64,000 bases of DNA, taken from contig JAFDWU010000004.1 of the NCBI GenBank assembly GCA_018268315.1, positions 153,442 through 217,441 of the forward strand, read 5' to 3'. How positions within the stretch are numbered: the stretch's first letter is position 1; each line of letters opens with the position of its first letter. Under the pieces are notes generated by a model. That model did no database searches and was not told the DNA's origin. It worked only from the letters and a program-made list of their open reading frames with translations. The position numbers and the translations under genes are program-made. The DNA comes from Armatimonadota bacterium. GTDB taxonomy: Bacteria; Armatimonadota; Fimbriimonadia; Fimbriimonadales; Fimbriimonadaceae. Positions 26,515 through 34,810 of this stretch are shown here, one piece after another.

Positions 26515-27809
26515 ATATGAAACTGCGAAGCTTTCTACCCACCGCCGCGCTTCTCGCCGCGTCGGCCACCTCTTTCGGCCAGGCTTGGCGGAGCAGCTAT
26601 GAGTCTGCGCTAAGCGCTGCGAAGGCTCAGCATTGGGCAGATGCTCGCAAAGGATTCAAAGATGCGATCGCGTATCGCACCGAGGACCAGTCGAACGCGA
26701 CCCCGCTTCCCGGCCCGGCATCGGACCGAAAGCTATGGCGCAACGGCTCGCCTTACTCCCCGAACTTCCTTGCCGCTTACTGCGAATACCGCCTCGGCGT
26801 GACCGCTTCGGGCGGCGACAGCCAGAAGCACTACGAGACGGCTCTCAAAGAATTCGAGACCTTGCTCCGCAAGGGACAGGTTGGCAAAGAGACTTTCTAC
26901 TTTGCCGCTGCCTGCGCGAGCCAGCTAAATGATGGCGCGAAGAAGCAGGAACTGCTGACCCGCATGAACAATGCGGTGCTGGCGTGGAAGGTGGACACCG
27001 ACCCCTTGACCCCTGAAGAGAAAGGCGCGATTTCCGGTACCGCTTCGGGAGTCACCACCGTTGGTGGAGTTCATACGATTACTCCCACTCAAACCATTAA
27101 TCCTGGGCAGGTCAGCCCGGGGGCGCTAGAGCAACTTGGAGACAACTCCAAATTCGCGCTTCTTATCGGTAATTCGGAAGGCAAAATCAGCGATACCGCC
27201 TTCGCCAGCGAAAGCATCCAGCTTGTCCGCAAGTCGATCACCACGAACGCGGGCTACCTTGACTCCAATGTTGAGCTCGTTGTAAACGGCACCGCCAAGC
27301 AAATTCAAACCACTGCGAAGGCGCTTGCCGACCGAGTGCCGATCGGCGGCACCGTCTTCATTTACTTCGTTGGTTCCGGCGTAAACCTTGATGGCAAGGA
27401 TTACCTCGCGGGTGTCGAGGCTGAAAAGGGCGATAGCACCGAAGGCATGGTGGCAAAGCAAGCGATCTATGACATGTTCGCGGAGAAGGGCGCGAAGATA
27501 TTTGCCTTTTATGAGGCCAACAGGCCAATCGTGAACGGCCGATTCTTCGGTTCTGAGGTTCCCTACACCGGTTACATTGCCCAGACCCAGGCTACGTTGC
27601 CCGGCGACGTGGTAGGCGCCATCACGCAGGAAAACGGCAAGAAGGTTGGACTGTTCACGATGGGATTCACCACCGCCCTTGCTGAGCTTCGCGGAAACCG
27701 GATTCCGATGAAGGAAGTTTGCTGGCAGGCGTTCTACAAGATTCGCCGAGGCAAGCAGACGCCTACGATCCCGGTCTTCATCACGATGCCGGATGACTCA
27801 AAGTTCTGA
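26511..27809 (+). CDS. Exported caspase-fold (C14-like) pseudoprotease with TPR-like N-terminus
   Basis: A signal peptide (MKLRSFLPTAALLAASATSFGQ) is followed by a helical TPR-like region at about 27-160 and a Thr/Gly linker. A caspase-like domain runs from about 213 to the end. It keeps the fold markers KFALLIGNSEG (214-224), TVFIYFVGSGVNLDGKDYLAG (281-301), AKIFAFYEANRP (328-339) and GKQTPTIPV near the C-terminus. In active C14 peptidases the second block reads YYSGHG and the third LDACRN. Here the catalytic His is Ser289 and the catalytic Cys aligns with Ala336. The protein is probably a non-catalytic scaffold or binding protein in the periplasm. It overlaps the barrel gene by ATGA and the HhH gene by 17 bases. 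Confidence 0.6.
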   Translation: MNMKLRSFLPTAALLAASATSFGQAWRSSYESALSAAKAQHWADARKGFKDAIAYRTEDQSNATPLPGPASDRKLWRNGSPYSPNFLAAYCEYRLGVTASGGDSQKHYETALKEFETLLRKGQVGKETFYFAAACASQLNDGAKKQELLTRMNNAVLAWKVDTDPLTPEEKGAISGTASGVTTVGGVHTITPTQTINPGQVSPGALEQLGDNSKFALLIGNSEGKISDTAFASESIQLVRKSITTNAGYLDSNVELVVNGTAKQIQTTAKALADRVPIGGTVFIYFVGSGVNLDGKDYLAGVEAEKGDSTEGMVAKQAIYDMFAEKGAKIFAFYEANRPIVNGRFFGSEVPYTGYIAQTQATLPGDVVGAITQENGKKVGLFTMGFTTALAELRGNRIPMKEVCWQAFYKIRRGKQTPTIPVFITMPDDSKF

Positions 27810-28569
27810 CGATCTCCTAAGGGCGGTTTCGTTACGCGGCAGACGCTGGCTGGAAGATAGTCTGCTTCCTCGTCAGGCGCAGATTCTAAAGTGTCAACCT
27901 GAGCATGAGGCTATTCGCGCTTCCCTGATCGATCCGGTGGCTTGCCTGCGGTTGATTTACGGCCTCTATGCCTTCTCCCGGCGATCTGGGAACTACGATG
28001 AATTGGCAAGAACGGCGGTGAAGGCGATTGACGCCCGACCGACCGGCTCTCCCAGCGAGGTTTATCGAGCATTCTGCTCCTTCGACCCCTCCTTCGAGAA
28101 CCCGCGCAACTTTCAGGTCGTTGCCGGTCTGGCGGAACTATCACAGGAGGTTTGCGGCTTACCCGGGGTTCACAGCATCTACGACTGGATTACCCAGGCT
28201 GCAGAAAAGACCCAGCGGGTTGAAAAAGCCTTCCTGCGGATTGTCGAGATTCGCGGCGTAGGGCCAAAGCTGGCGTCGGTGATCATGCGCGACTTCATCG
28301 AGATCGCTCAACTTGAGCTTTCAATCTTGGCGATTGATCAAATCTACATGCAGCCAATCAATAAGCAAGTTCGGCGTTTTGCAACAGCGGTCGTTCCCGA
28401 GCTGGATCCAGAAAAGTCGGCGGATTGGATCCTCGCTGGCAAAATCGCCAAAGCCGCTCGCGCCGCTGGCGTGAGTGGCATACGTGTCAATATGGGCGCC
28501 CAAACGATACCGCTTGATGAGCCGCTGGAAAGCCTTGCAAACAGCACGAACGCTACTTCTTCTTCGTAA
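27793..28569 (+). CDS. Helix-hairpin-helix protein, distant EndoIII/HhH-GPD-like
   Basis: The 258-aa protein contains FLRIVEIRGVGPKLASVIMRD at about 147-167, a helix-hairpin-helix like that of endonuclease III-type DNA glycosylases. Lys159 occupies the position of the catalytic Lys, and Asp182 (LAIDQIYM) resembles the VDTHV aspartate, although the spacing is 23 rather than 18 residues. No [4Fe-4S] Cys cluster is present. The remaining helices show no motif I recognise. Its start lies 17 bases inside the pseudo-caspase gene, so it belongs to that transcript, but a DNA-related role does not fit its exported neighbours. It overlaps coaX tail to tail by 17 bases. Confidence 0.5.
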   Translation: MTQSSDDLLRAVSLRGRRWLEDSLLPRQAQILKCQPEHEAIRASLIDPVACLRLIYGLYAFSRRSGNYDELARTAVKAIDARPTGSPSEVYRAFCSFDPSFENPRNFQVVAGLAELSQEVCGLPGVHSIYDWITQAAEKTQRVEKAFLRIVEIRGVGPKLASVIMRDFIEIAQLELSILAIDQIYMQPINKQVRRFATAVVPELDPEKSADWILAGKIAKAARAAGVSGIRVNMGAQTIPLDEPLESLANSTNATSSS

Positions 28570-29323
28570 TCTTCTGATGCGCCATGCGAAGCCCGTCTAA
28601 GGTGAGATCGGGCTCCAAATGCTGAATCGACTTCGCCAAGCCCATGAACATCTCGCTTAGCCCACCGGTGGCGATTACGGTCGCATCGCCCTTGAGCTCG
28701 CCGCCAATGCGCGCGGCAAGCGAATCAATCGCGCCCGCATAGCCAAGCATCAAGCCGCTCTGAATTGACTCGACCGTGTTGCGGCCAATCGCCCTTTCCG
28801 GCGCTTTGTAAGCAATCGAAGGCAGCTTCGCGGTGCTTGTCGCCAAAGCTCGCGCCGAAATCATAAGGCCGGGCAGAATGGCGCCGCCTGCATAGTGGCC
28901 ATCGGCGTCGATAACGTCGAAAGTGGTCGCGGTGCCGAAATCCACCACGATGATCGGGGGCTTATACTTGGCAAGCGCGCCCAGAGCGTTGCAAATGCGG
29001 TCTGCTCCAACCGCCGATGGCGGTTCATAGCAAACCTGGATGCCAAGCGGAGAGCTTGCCGTCACGAACGTAGGCTCCAGCTTGAACCACTTAGCGGCCA
29101 GAAGCGTAACCGTACGCTCCATGGCGGGGACTACGCTGGCGCACACAATGCTCGTGACCGCCGGTTCCAATGCCTTTGCGCGAAGGCAGGCCCACAGCCA
29201 TGCCGCAATCTCGTCCTCAGTCTCTTCAACGTGAGTTTCTCGGCGTAGGGTTAGCCGCCACGCGCCGCGCGACCAAAAGCCGTACACCGTTTGCGTGTTG
29301 CCTACGTCAATCGCCAAGAGCAT
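28553..29323 (-). CDS. coaX: Type III pantothenate kinase
   Basis: The 256-aa protein starts MLLAIDVGNTQTVYGFW, the ATP phosphate-binding loop of CoaX. It has GADRICNALGALAKY near residue 101, IIVVDFGTATTFDVID near 118 and GGAILPGLMISARAL near 140, which match the ASKHA kinase core of this family. It phosphorylates pantothenate in the first step of coenzyme A synthesis and normally needs a monovalent cation. The start overlaps the end of glmM by 17 bases, so it is the last gene of a grpE-glmM-coaX operon. Confidence 0.93.
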   Translation of the reverse strand: MLLAIDVGNTQTVYGFWSRGAWRLTLRRETHVEETEDEIAAWLWACLRAKALEPAVTSIVCASVVPAMERTVTLLAAKWFKLEPTFVTASSPLGIQVCYEPPSAVGADRICNALGALAKYKPPIIVVDFGTATTFDVIDADGHYAGGAILPGLMISARALATSTAKLPSIAYKAPERAIGRNTVESIQSGLMLGYAGAIDSLAARIGGELKGDATVIATGGLSEMFMGLAKSIQHLEPDLTLDGLRMAHQKITKKK

Positions 29324-30689
29324 AAGTCAAATCTACCTTGCTGTAGATGGAAGCCCCCGCGTGGCGCTCAAAAGCCTCGTAGAGAGCGGCGAGAGCGGCG
29401 TCTCGGGCACTGGCAGTCTCTGCCTCAACCATCAAGCGCACCATCGGCTGGGTGCCGCTGGCGCGCACCAGCACGCGGCCATGCTCACCGAGCGCGGCGG
29501 TCTGGGTTTCGATCATCTGGCTGATCTCGGTGGAAGCCTTCCAGGCTTCCTTATCGGCCACCTTGATGTTCCACATCGCTTGCGGCCAAGGCTCGAAGTC
29601 GTCGAAGAAGTCTTCCAGCCGCCGTCCGCACTCGTGGATGACTTTGAAAAGCTCTAAAGCGGTCACGATGCCATCGCCGGTGGGGCCGTGTTGCGGGATC
29701 ACGATGTGACCGCTCTGCTCTCCGCCGATAAGCGCGCCGGTTTCCTGCAGCCGCTTGGAGACGTACTTGTCCCCCACGGGAGTGCGCTCCATCTGAATGC
29801 CGTCTTTGGCCAGGTAGCGCTCAAAGCCGGTGTTGCTCATCACCGAACACACTACGCTGGGCGGAGTGAGCAAGCCAAGTTCCTTCTGAAACTTGGCCCA
29901 GATACCGATCATGCGGTCGCCGTTTATCAGCCGCCCTTTCGAGTCGCTGAAGATCGCGCGATCCGCATCGCCGTCAAACGCCACTCCAAGGTCGGCCTCG
30001 GATTCCTTGGTGAGTTCTTGGATCGTCTCGGGATGGGTGGCGCCGCAACCGTGGTTGATGTTTACACCGTCCGGGTTTGCGTTCTCAACAACGATGTCCG
30101 CGCCGAGGCGCTTAAGAATCGCAGGCGCAAGGCTACTCGCCGCCCCGTTTGCCGCATCGACGGCGATGCGAAGGCCCTTCAAGCCGTTTGGCACAATCGT
30201 TTCCACGAACGCCGCATAGTCGTCGGCCAACAGCTCTTTGGATTGCAATCGGCCAATATCGCCGCCAACTGCGTGCTCGTGCTCACCGGCCGCAAGACGA
30301 GCTTCGAGTTCCTTCTCGAACAACTCGCTCACCTTATTGCCGTCGGGCCCAACAAACTTGATGCCGTTATCGGGAGCTGGGTTATGGCTGGCGGAAACAA
30401 TGCCGCCAAGATGGAAACCATGGGTTCGCGATAGATAAGAAACCGTGGGTGTTGGGACGACGCCGACGCTGACAACGTCGACTCCCACCGAGCTGAAGCC
30501 CGCCGCCAACGATGCCTCAAGCATCGGGCCGCTAATGCGGGTGTCTCGGCCAAGAATTACCAGGGGGCGGCCGCCTGCCTGCGCTCGCAGGGTCGATCCA
30601 GCGGCTTTGCCAAGATTGAGGGCGAATTCGGGCGTGAGGTCCTTGTTGGCGACGCCGCGGACGCCGTCCGTGCCGAACTTCAAACTCAA
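29307..30689 (-). CDS. glmM: Phosphoglucosamine mutase
   Basis: The 460-aa protein begins KFGTDGVRGVAN. Key motifs are the phosphoserine loop GIVSASHNPAPDNGIKF near residue 100, the metal loop AFDGDADRAIF near 240, the sugar-binding GEQSGHIV near 327 and the phosphate-binding RASGTQPMVRLMVEA near 410. It converts glucosamine-6-phosphate to glucosamine-1-phosphate for UDP-GlcNAc, peptidoglycan and surface polysaccharide. The SASHNPAPDNG form, rather than SASHNPYYDNG, is a small variation. ATG overlaps the grpE stop as ATGA. Confidence 0.95.
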   Translation of the reverse strand: MSLKFGTDGVRGVANKDLTPEFALNLGKAAGSTLRAQAGGRPLVILGRDTRISGPMLEASLAAGFSSVGVDVVSVGVVPTPTVSYLSRTHGFHLGGIVSASHNPAPDNGIKFVGPDGNKVSELFEKELEARLAAGEHEHAVGGDIGRLQSKELLADDYAAFVETIVPNGLKGLRIAVDAANGAASSLAPAILKRLGADIVVENANPDGVNINHGCGATHPETIQELTKESEADLGVAFDGDADRAIFSDSKGRLINGDRMIGIWAKFQKELGLLTPPSVVCSVMSNTGFERYLAKDGIQMERTPVGDKYVSKRLQETGALIGGEQSGHIVIPQHGPTGDGIVTALELFKVIHECGRRLEDFFDDFEPWPQAMWNIKVADKEAWKASTEISQMIETQTAALGEHGRVLVRASGTQPMVRLMVEAETASARDAALAALYEAFERHAGASIYSKVDLTYALGD

Positions 30690-31198
30690 GGCTTCTTGCT
30701 CACCCGTACTCGCGCAGGGCGAATCACCTTGTTGGCCATCTTATAGCCGCTCTCAAGCTCCTGGAGCACAGTTCCTTCCTCATGCTCGTCGGTAACCTCG
30801 GCAGCGATTGCGTCATGAAGCTCAGGATCAAACTGCTCCATGTGGGCTTTGATCTTAGCTACGTTCTTGGCCTCCAGCACGGAGCGGAATTGGCGATCAA
30901 TCGCCTTGATACCTTCCAGCAAGGATTCCGCAGATGCGCCCTTCTCATAGGCTTCAAGGGTGCGCTCAAAATTGTCAAGAATTGGAAGCAACTTCAGAAC
31001 GAGGTCTTCGGCTGCGAACTGGCGGAAGGTCTCCATCTCAGCCTGCGTTCGCTTTCGGTAGTTCTGGAAATCAGCCAGCGCGCGAAGAAGCTGATCCTGC
31101 AATTCATCGCGCTCTTTCGTAAGCTTCTCAACCAGCGAGATTTCTTCCTGCTCGTCTTCCGGCTTTACATCAGTTTCAGTAACTTCACTCATACTCAT
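30686..31198 (-). CDS. grpE: Nucleotide exchange factor GrpE
   Basis: The 170-aa protein has an acidic N-terminus and a long helix (LTKERDELQDQLLRALADFQNYRKRTQAEME), with the family motif FQNYRKR near residue 46. The C-terminal beta-wing includes DPELHDAIAAEVTDEHEEGTV and YKMANKVIRPARVRVSK, the usual GrpE ending. GrpE releases ADP from DnaK. dnaK and dnaJ are not adjacent, which is unusual, as grpE here heads an operon with glmM and coaX. TACAAT about 30 bases upstream of ATG 31198 is a possible -10 with a short leader. Confidence 0.93.
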   Translation of the reverse strand: MSMSEVTETDVKPEDEQEEISLVEKLTKERDELQDQLLRALADFQNYRKRTQAEMETFRQFAAEDLVLKLLPILDNFERTLEAYEKGASAESLLEGIKAIDRQFRSVLEAKNVAKIKAHMEQFDPELHDAIAAEVTDEHEEGTVLQELESGYKMANKVIRPARVRVSKKP

Positions 31199-31281
31199 GG
31201 ACTCTATGGCGCTTTGGGGAACCTAAATTGTACCTCGCGGCCACTACCTTAGAGTACGCCAATCGGGACCGAGGAGGACCG

Positions 31282-32562
31282 CTATCGGCCTAGCTGATCG
31301 AAGAACTTGAACATCTGCTCACCGGCGGTTGCCACCACCATCAGGTGCTCGCACCGCTCAGGCCGGAACAGTTCTACATCTTTGCGGCCCTTGAGAAGCT
31401 CCGTGAGCTTGGCCATCGGCTGCTCCGAGAACGGATCATTCTTCCCTGCCGCAATGAAAACTGGGTGGGCAAGCAATGACGCCGGAAGCTGGCTTAGGTT
31501 GGGACCAAGAATCGCGCTTGCCGCGACGCCTGTCAGCGCCTCCGCATCGGAGACAAGCGCATCGCCGCCCGCGCCATGCCCCATCAGGAACAGTCGCCCA
31601 GGCTTTATGCCACAAGTATCTTCGAGCCATCGCAGCGCCTTGGAAACCGAATGCGGAGCGCCCGGCTCGATGGCGATCATCGCCCAGCCCCGCTGCGCCG
31701 CCTGCTGCGCAATCGCGCCGCGCCCATAGGCATCCGCGTAATCGCTAAAGCTGAAACCGCTCGCGGCAACGCACACCAGCACATCCACCCGCCGACTCTT
31801 GGGCAAAACTTTCGGCAGCGAGACGCGGAAAAGCGCGCCTTCGGAGACTACTGACGGGAAGGTGAGAACGTCGGCAAGCCGCTTCTTCCCCGCTTGCAAA
31901 CTTTCCGCGAGAGAGAGGGAGTCGACGGGGGACTGTCTGACCATTTTGCCGTCAAGAATTCGCTGCGCGCCCTCCGCCAGCCCTCTAACTGCCGGGTTTG
32001 ACGAGCTTAGGAAGCCCTCTGCCCGCGCCCGCGTGCGGGATGAAATGCTAATGGTGGCGAACTTCGTCACGGAGCCGACCTGCACCGGAATGGGGGCGAC
32101 GGACTCTGGGTGGTTTTCCACCTCCGGCAAAACATCGGCTGGCCGAACGCTTATTGAAACGGGCCTTCCTGGCTGGCAAAGCACATCGTGATCGCCAGCT
32201 GAGATGGTGATGGCCTTTGCGCCGGCCGGGACGTAGGCCCAATGCACCTGAAGTTCCGCCTCCTTGCCAGGCTCAACCACCGGAGAGGCGAAGGCAACGT
32301 CAATCGCATCCTCCAGCCTCACAGTGCGCTTGGAAAGTGCGGCTAAGGCGTGGTCCAATTCCAGGCTGGAACTCTCGTAATTCTTAGCAATCCTGGCCCT
32401 TAAGGCGGAATTCAGGAACCCACAGGCGGCCTCACGCTCAGAAGCGCCTGCGCGCTCCCAAGAGATGTCAATGAGCCGCATCCGTTCGGAAAAGCTGAAG
32501 TCCTGCCAAGCCATGCTGACGCCGGCGCGCAAAAGGATTGCGGCGAGCATCGGGACCAACAT
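31282..32562 (-). CDS. Exported alpha/beta-hydrolase-like protein lacking the nucleophile Ser
   Basis: A signal peptide (MLAAILLRAGVSMA) precedes a helical/beta N-terminal region of about 240 residues. A C-terminal alpha/beta-hydrolase domain follows. Its nucleophile elbow reads RLFLMGHGAGGDAL (residues 323-336), so the usual Ser of GHSxGG is Gly330. The acid (AGKNDPFSE, Asp376) and the His (CEHLMVV, His406) are kept. The fold resembles feruloyl-esterase or PHB-depolymerase-like domains. With no nucleophile the protein is unlikely to be an esterase and may be a binding protein, unless another residue serves. TAGACT lies 7 bases before ATG 32562. Confidence 0.6.
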   Translation of the reverse strand: MLVPMLAAILLRAGVSMAWQDFSFSERMRLIDISWERAGASEREAACGFLNSALRARIAKNYESSSLELDHALAALSKRTVRLEDAIDVAFASPVVEPGKEAELQVHWAYVPAGAKAITISAGDHDVLCQPGRPVSISVRPADVLPEVENHPESVAPIPVQVGSVTKFATISISSRTRARAEGFLSSSNPAVRGLAEGAQRILDGKMVRQSPVDSLSLAESLQAGKKRLADVLTFPSVVSEGALFRVSLPKVLPKSRRVDVLVCVAASGFSFSDYADAYGRGAIAQQAAQRGWAMIAIEPGAPHSVSKALRWLEDTCGIKPGRLFLMGHGAGGDALVSDAEALTGVAASAILGPNLSQLPASLLAHPVFIAAGKNDPFSEQPMAKLTELLKGRKDVELFRPERCEHLMVVATAGEQMFKFFDQLGR

Positions 32563-32569
32563 GCCCGGG

Positions 32570-32575
32570 AGTCTA
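32570..32575 (-). promoter_or_regulatory. -10 box TAGACT for the hydrolase-like gene
   Basis: TAGACT on the minus strand ends 7 bases before ATG 32562. It overlaps the 16-base gap behind the upstream DMT gene, so the hydrolase-like gene probably has its own leaderless promoter. Confidence 0.45.
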
Positions 32576-32577
32576 CT

Positions 32578-33474
32578 TCATGCAGTCGCGGCTACCGCGA
32601 CGGCGGCGGATTCCCTTGCGCGATTCGCCCAAACGATGCCGGCAACCACCAACACAAAACCCACTAACTGCAGCGGCTCCAGCGGCATCTTGAGCGCAAG
32701 ATAGCCGAAAGTCGCCGCCATCGGTGGCACCAGGAATTGATAAAGCATCGCTCGCGATGCGCCGATCTGGCGGACGCCCATGTAGAAACCGAGGAAGCCA
32801 ACCGCGCCGCTAAGCACCGAGACGTGGAAGAAGTTAAGCCAGCCCCAAAAGCCGATGCCCTCCCAGTTCGTATGCAAAGTAGGCAGTAGGGCGTAGGGGA
32901 GCAACGGAATCAGGGCCCCCGGAAGAGATGCCGTCAAGAGCTGCAACGAACTGTACTTGCGCAAATAGGGACGAGACCAGACTGCCTGGAATGACCATAC
33001 CGCCGAGCTAAGCAAGAGCAGAATGTCTCCAAAGCCCGGTTTGAAGCCTTCCTTCAGCACCACCGCCGAAACACCGGCAAACGAAACGAGCGCGCCGATG
33101 AACGCCCCCAGGCAAAACCGCTCCTGCTTGGCAAGCACGGCAAATACGTTCGTCATGATTGGAGCGCAGGCAAGGATGATAGCGCCCTGTGCGGGAGTCG
33201 ACTTGGACATCCCTTCAAGAAAGAAGATCATGTAGATCCCCATCGAAAGGAATCCGACTCCGAGAATAGAGAGGCGATCCTCACGGTCGACGCTTATGGG
33301 GGTCTTTTGAATTCGGCACACCACCAACAGTACCGCGTACATCACCACGAAGCGGGCCATGCTGACTGCTGCCGGGCTGATCTCGTGATACACGAACTTG
33401 ACCGCCACAAAGTTGTAGCCCCAAAGCAGCATCGTGATGAGAAGGGGCCAATTAATTCGTGAACCGGATGGCAC
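32578..33474 (-). CDS. EamA/DMT-family transporter
   Basis: The 298-aa protein has about ten hydrophobic segments arranged as two EamA halves. The first contains WGYNFVAVKFVYHEISPAAV near residue 19, a standard opening of the drug/metabolite transporter family. The second half includes LLSSAVWSFQAVWSRPYL near 152 and GASRAMLYQFLVPPMAATFG near 235. Such carriers move amino acids, purines or other metabolites across the inner membrane; no substrate can be assigned. The start is GTG 33474. It ends 16 bases before the hydrolase-like gene. Confidence 0.85.
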   Translation of the reverse strand: MPSGSRINWPLLITMLLWGYNFVAVKFVYHEISPAAVSMARFVVMYAVLLVVCRIQKTPISVDREDRLSILGVGFLSMGIYMIFFLEGMSKSTPAQGAIILACAPIMTNVFAVLAKQERFCLGAFIGALVSFAGVSAVVLKEGFKPGFGDILLLLSSAVWSFQAVWSRPYLRKYSSLQLLTASLPGALIPLLPYALLPTLHTNWEGIGFWGWLNFFHVSVLSGAVGFLGFYMGVRQIGASRAMLYQFLVPPMAATFGYLALKMPLEPLQLVGFVLVVAGIVWANRARESAAVAVAATA

Positions 33475-33539
33475 CCAATAAGTATGAAGAACTCTGGCTT
33501 CACGCGCGGTACACAGTAAGGGTAAATTGAGCTTCTCCC

Positions 33540-34805
33540 ATGTCGGTTGACAACTTTAATTCCGGTCGTCGCTTTCGTTTGGTTCTTCGCGAAGTTGGTA
33601 GCACTCGCGAAATGGGTGGCGACGAGATGTCGCTTGCCGTCGGCATCGTCGATCAGATTTTCATGAACGCGCTGGAGACCTCCTCTAGCGATATCCACTT
33701 GCAGCCAGAGCGCGATCAGCTCCGAATTCGATATCGCCAGGACGGCGTTTTGAACGACGCGGGCTCGTTGCCGCCGGAGCAGGCCATCAACGTTATCACA
33801 CGTCTCAAGCTGGCAGCCGGCATGCGCATTGACGAACAGCGAGAGACCCAAGATGGCCGTATCGACATGGAGTTTATGGGGCGACGTCTCTCCGCTCGTG
33901 CTTCGTGCGTGCCCTCCCTAAACGGCGAGAAGTTCGTTATGCGTCTTCTGGATCCCGGCGCGATGAAAGTCGACATGACGAAGCTGGGAATGCCCGAGGA
34001 GATTCTGAAGAAGTGGCAGCGAGCGGTGAAGATGCCATACGGCCTCATCCTCGTTACCGGGCCAACCGGCTCCGGCAAAACCTCAACCCTGTACGCTTCC
34101 CTGCTCACGTTGGATTCCCGCCTGAAGAACATAACGACGGTTGAAGATCCGATTGAATACGAATTTGAGCGCAACATCGCTCAGGTGCAAGTAACCGAGC
34201 GGCTTCCCTTCGCCCGCGTGCTGAGGAGCTTTCTGCGCCAAGACCCTGACGTTATCATGGTCGGTGAAATGCGCGACCCTGAATCGCTTGCCATTGGCAT
34301 CCAGGCGGGCCTTACCGGACACCTTGTGCTTTCCACCCTCCACACGAACACGGCGGTTGAGTCTGTGGGCCGTATGCAGGATATGGAAGCCGAGCCGTAT
34401 CTGATCGCCGGCGTACTCGTTGCGATACTTGCCCAGCGACTCGTGCGATTAAACTGCCCGAAATGCCGAGAAGCCTACACGCCCACCGCCGAGGAAATTG
34501 AGATGCTGGGAATTTCCAAGGCCGAGTTGGCTTCCGCGAAATTCCATCAAGGCAAGGGCTGCCCAGAGTGCCGCAACACAGGATTCAAGGGACGAATTGG
34601 TGTATTCGAACTGCTCGTGGCAACGCCGGAAATTCGCTCTCTCATCCACCGCGGAGCGTCGCAAGAGGAAATCACCCGAAAGGCGCGCGAAGAAGGCTTC
34701 CGAACGATGCTGGAAGACGGGCGAGCCAAGGTGCTGGCAGGTTGGACCACTCCTGACGAAGTGCTGAGAGCCGTCTTTACCCAAGCAATGGAAGCACGCG
34801 GCTAG
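33540..34805 (+). CDS. GspE/PilB-family secretion/pilus ATPase, short form
   Basis: The 421-aa ATPase has SSSDIHLQPERDQLRIRYRQDG near residue 49, Walker A LILVTGPTGSGKTSTLYASL near 164, the Asp box TVEDPIEYEFE near 200, Walker B QDPDVIMVGEMRDPES near 236 and the His box LSTLHTNTA near 265. A CPKC...CPEC zinc-binding motif lies near 305-345. The N1 domain of about 130 residues of full-length PilB/GspE is absent. It powers pilus extension or type II secretion. No pilC, pilT or pilin genes are adjacent. It shares the stop tetramer CTAG with the GGDEF gene. Confidence 0.9.
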   Translation: MSVDNFNSGRRFRLVLREVGSTREMGGDEMSLAVGIVDQIFMNALETSSSDIHLQPERDQLRIRYRQDGVLNDAGSLPPEQAINVITRLKLAAGMRIDEQRETQDGRIDMEFMGRRLSARASCVPSLNGEKFVMRLLDPGAMKVDMTKLGMPEEILKKWQRAVKMPYGLILVTGPTGSGKTSTLYASLLTLDSRLKNITTVEDPIEYEFERNIAQVQVTERLPFARVLRSFLRQDPDVIMVGEMRDPESLAIGIQAGLTGHLVLSTLHTNTAVESVGRMQDMEAEPYLIAGVLVAILAQRLVRLNCPKCREAYTPTAEEIEMLGISKAELASAKFHQGKGCPECRNTGFKGRIGVFELLVATPEIRSLIHRGASQEEITRKAREEGFRTMLEDGRAKVLAGWTTPDEVLRAVFTQAMEARG

Positions 34806-34810
34806 GCCGC
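34798..34810 (+). terminator. GCGGC-TAG-GCCGC hairpin at the pilB-like/GGDEF junction
   Basis: A 5-bp GC-only stem surrounds the shared stop CTAG (34802-34805). On the plus strand it is followed by TTCTTCTTTCC (34811-34821), so it could weakly terminate the ATPase transcript. The reverse side has no T tract. Confidence 0.35.

Noticed and set aside
23508-28569. A true type IX secretion locus
   Set aside because: Only a PorV-like barrel and a caspase-fold protein are suggestive. No PorU-type C25 domain, no C-terminal signal domains and no motor genes are present, so only an analogy can be drawn.
29688-30434. 248-aa open frame on the plus strand opposite glmM
   Set aside because: It is antisense to conserved glmM codons, with no start signal or recognisable domain.
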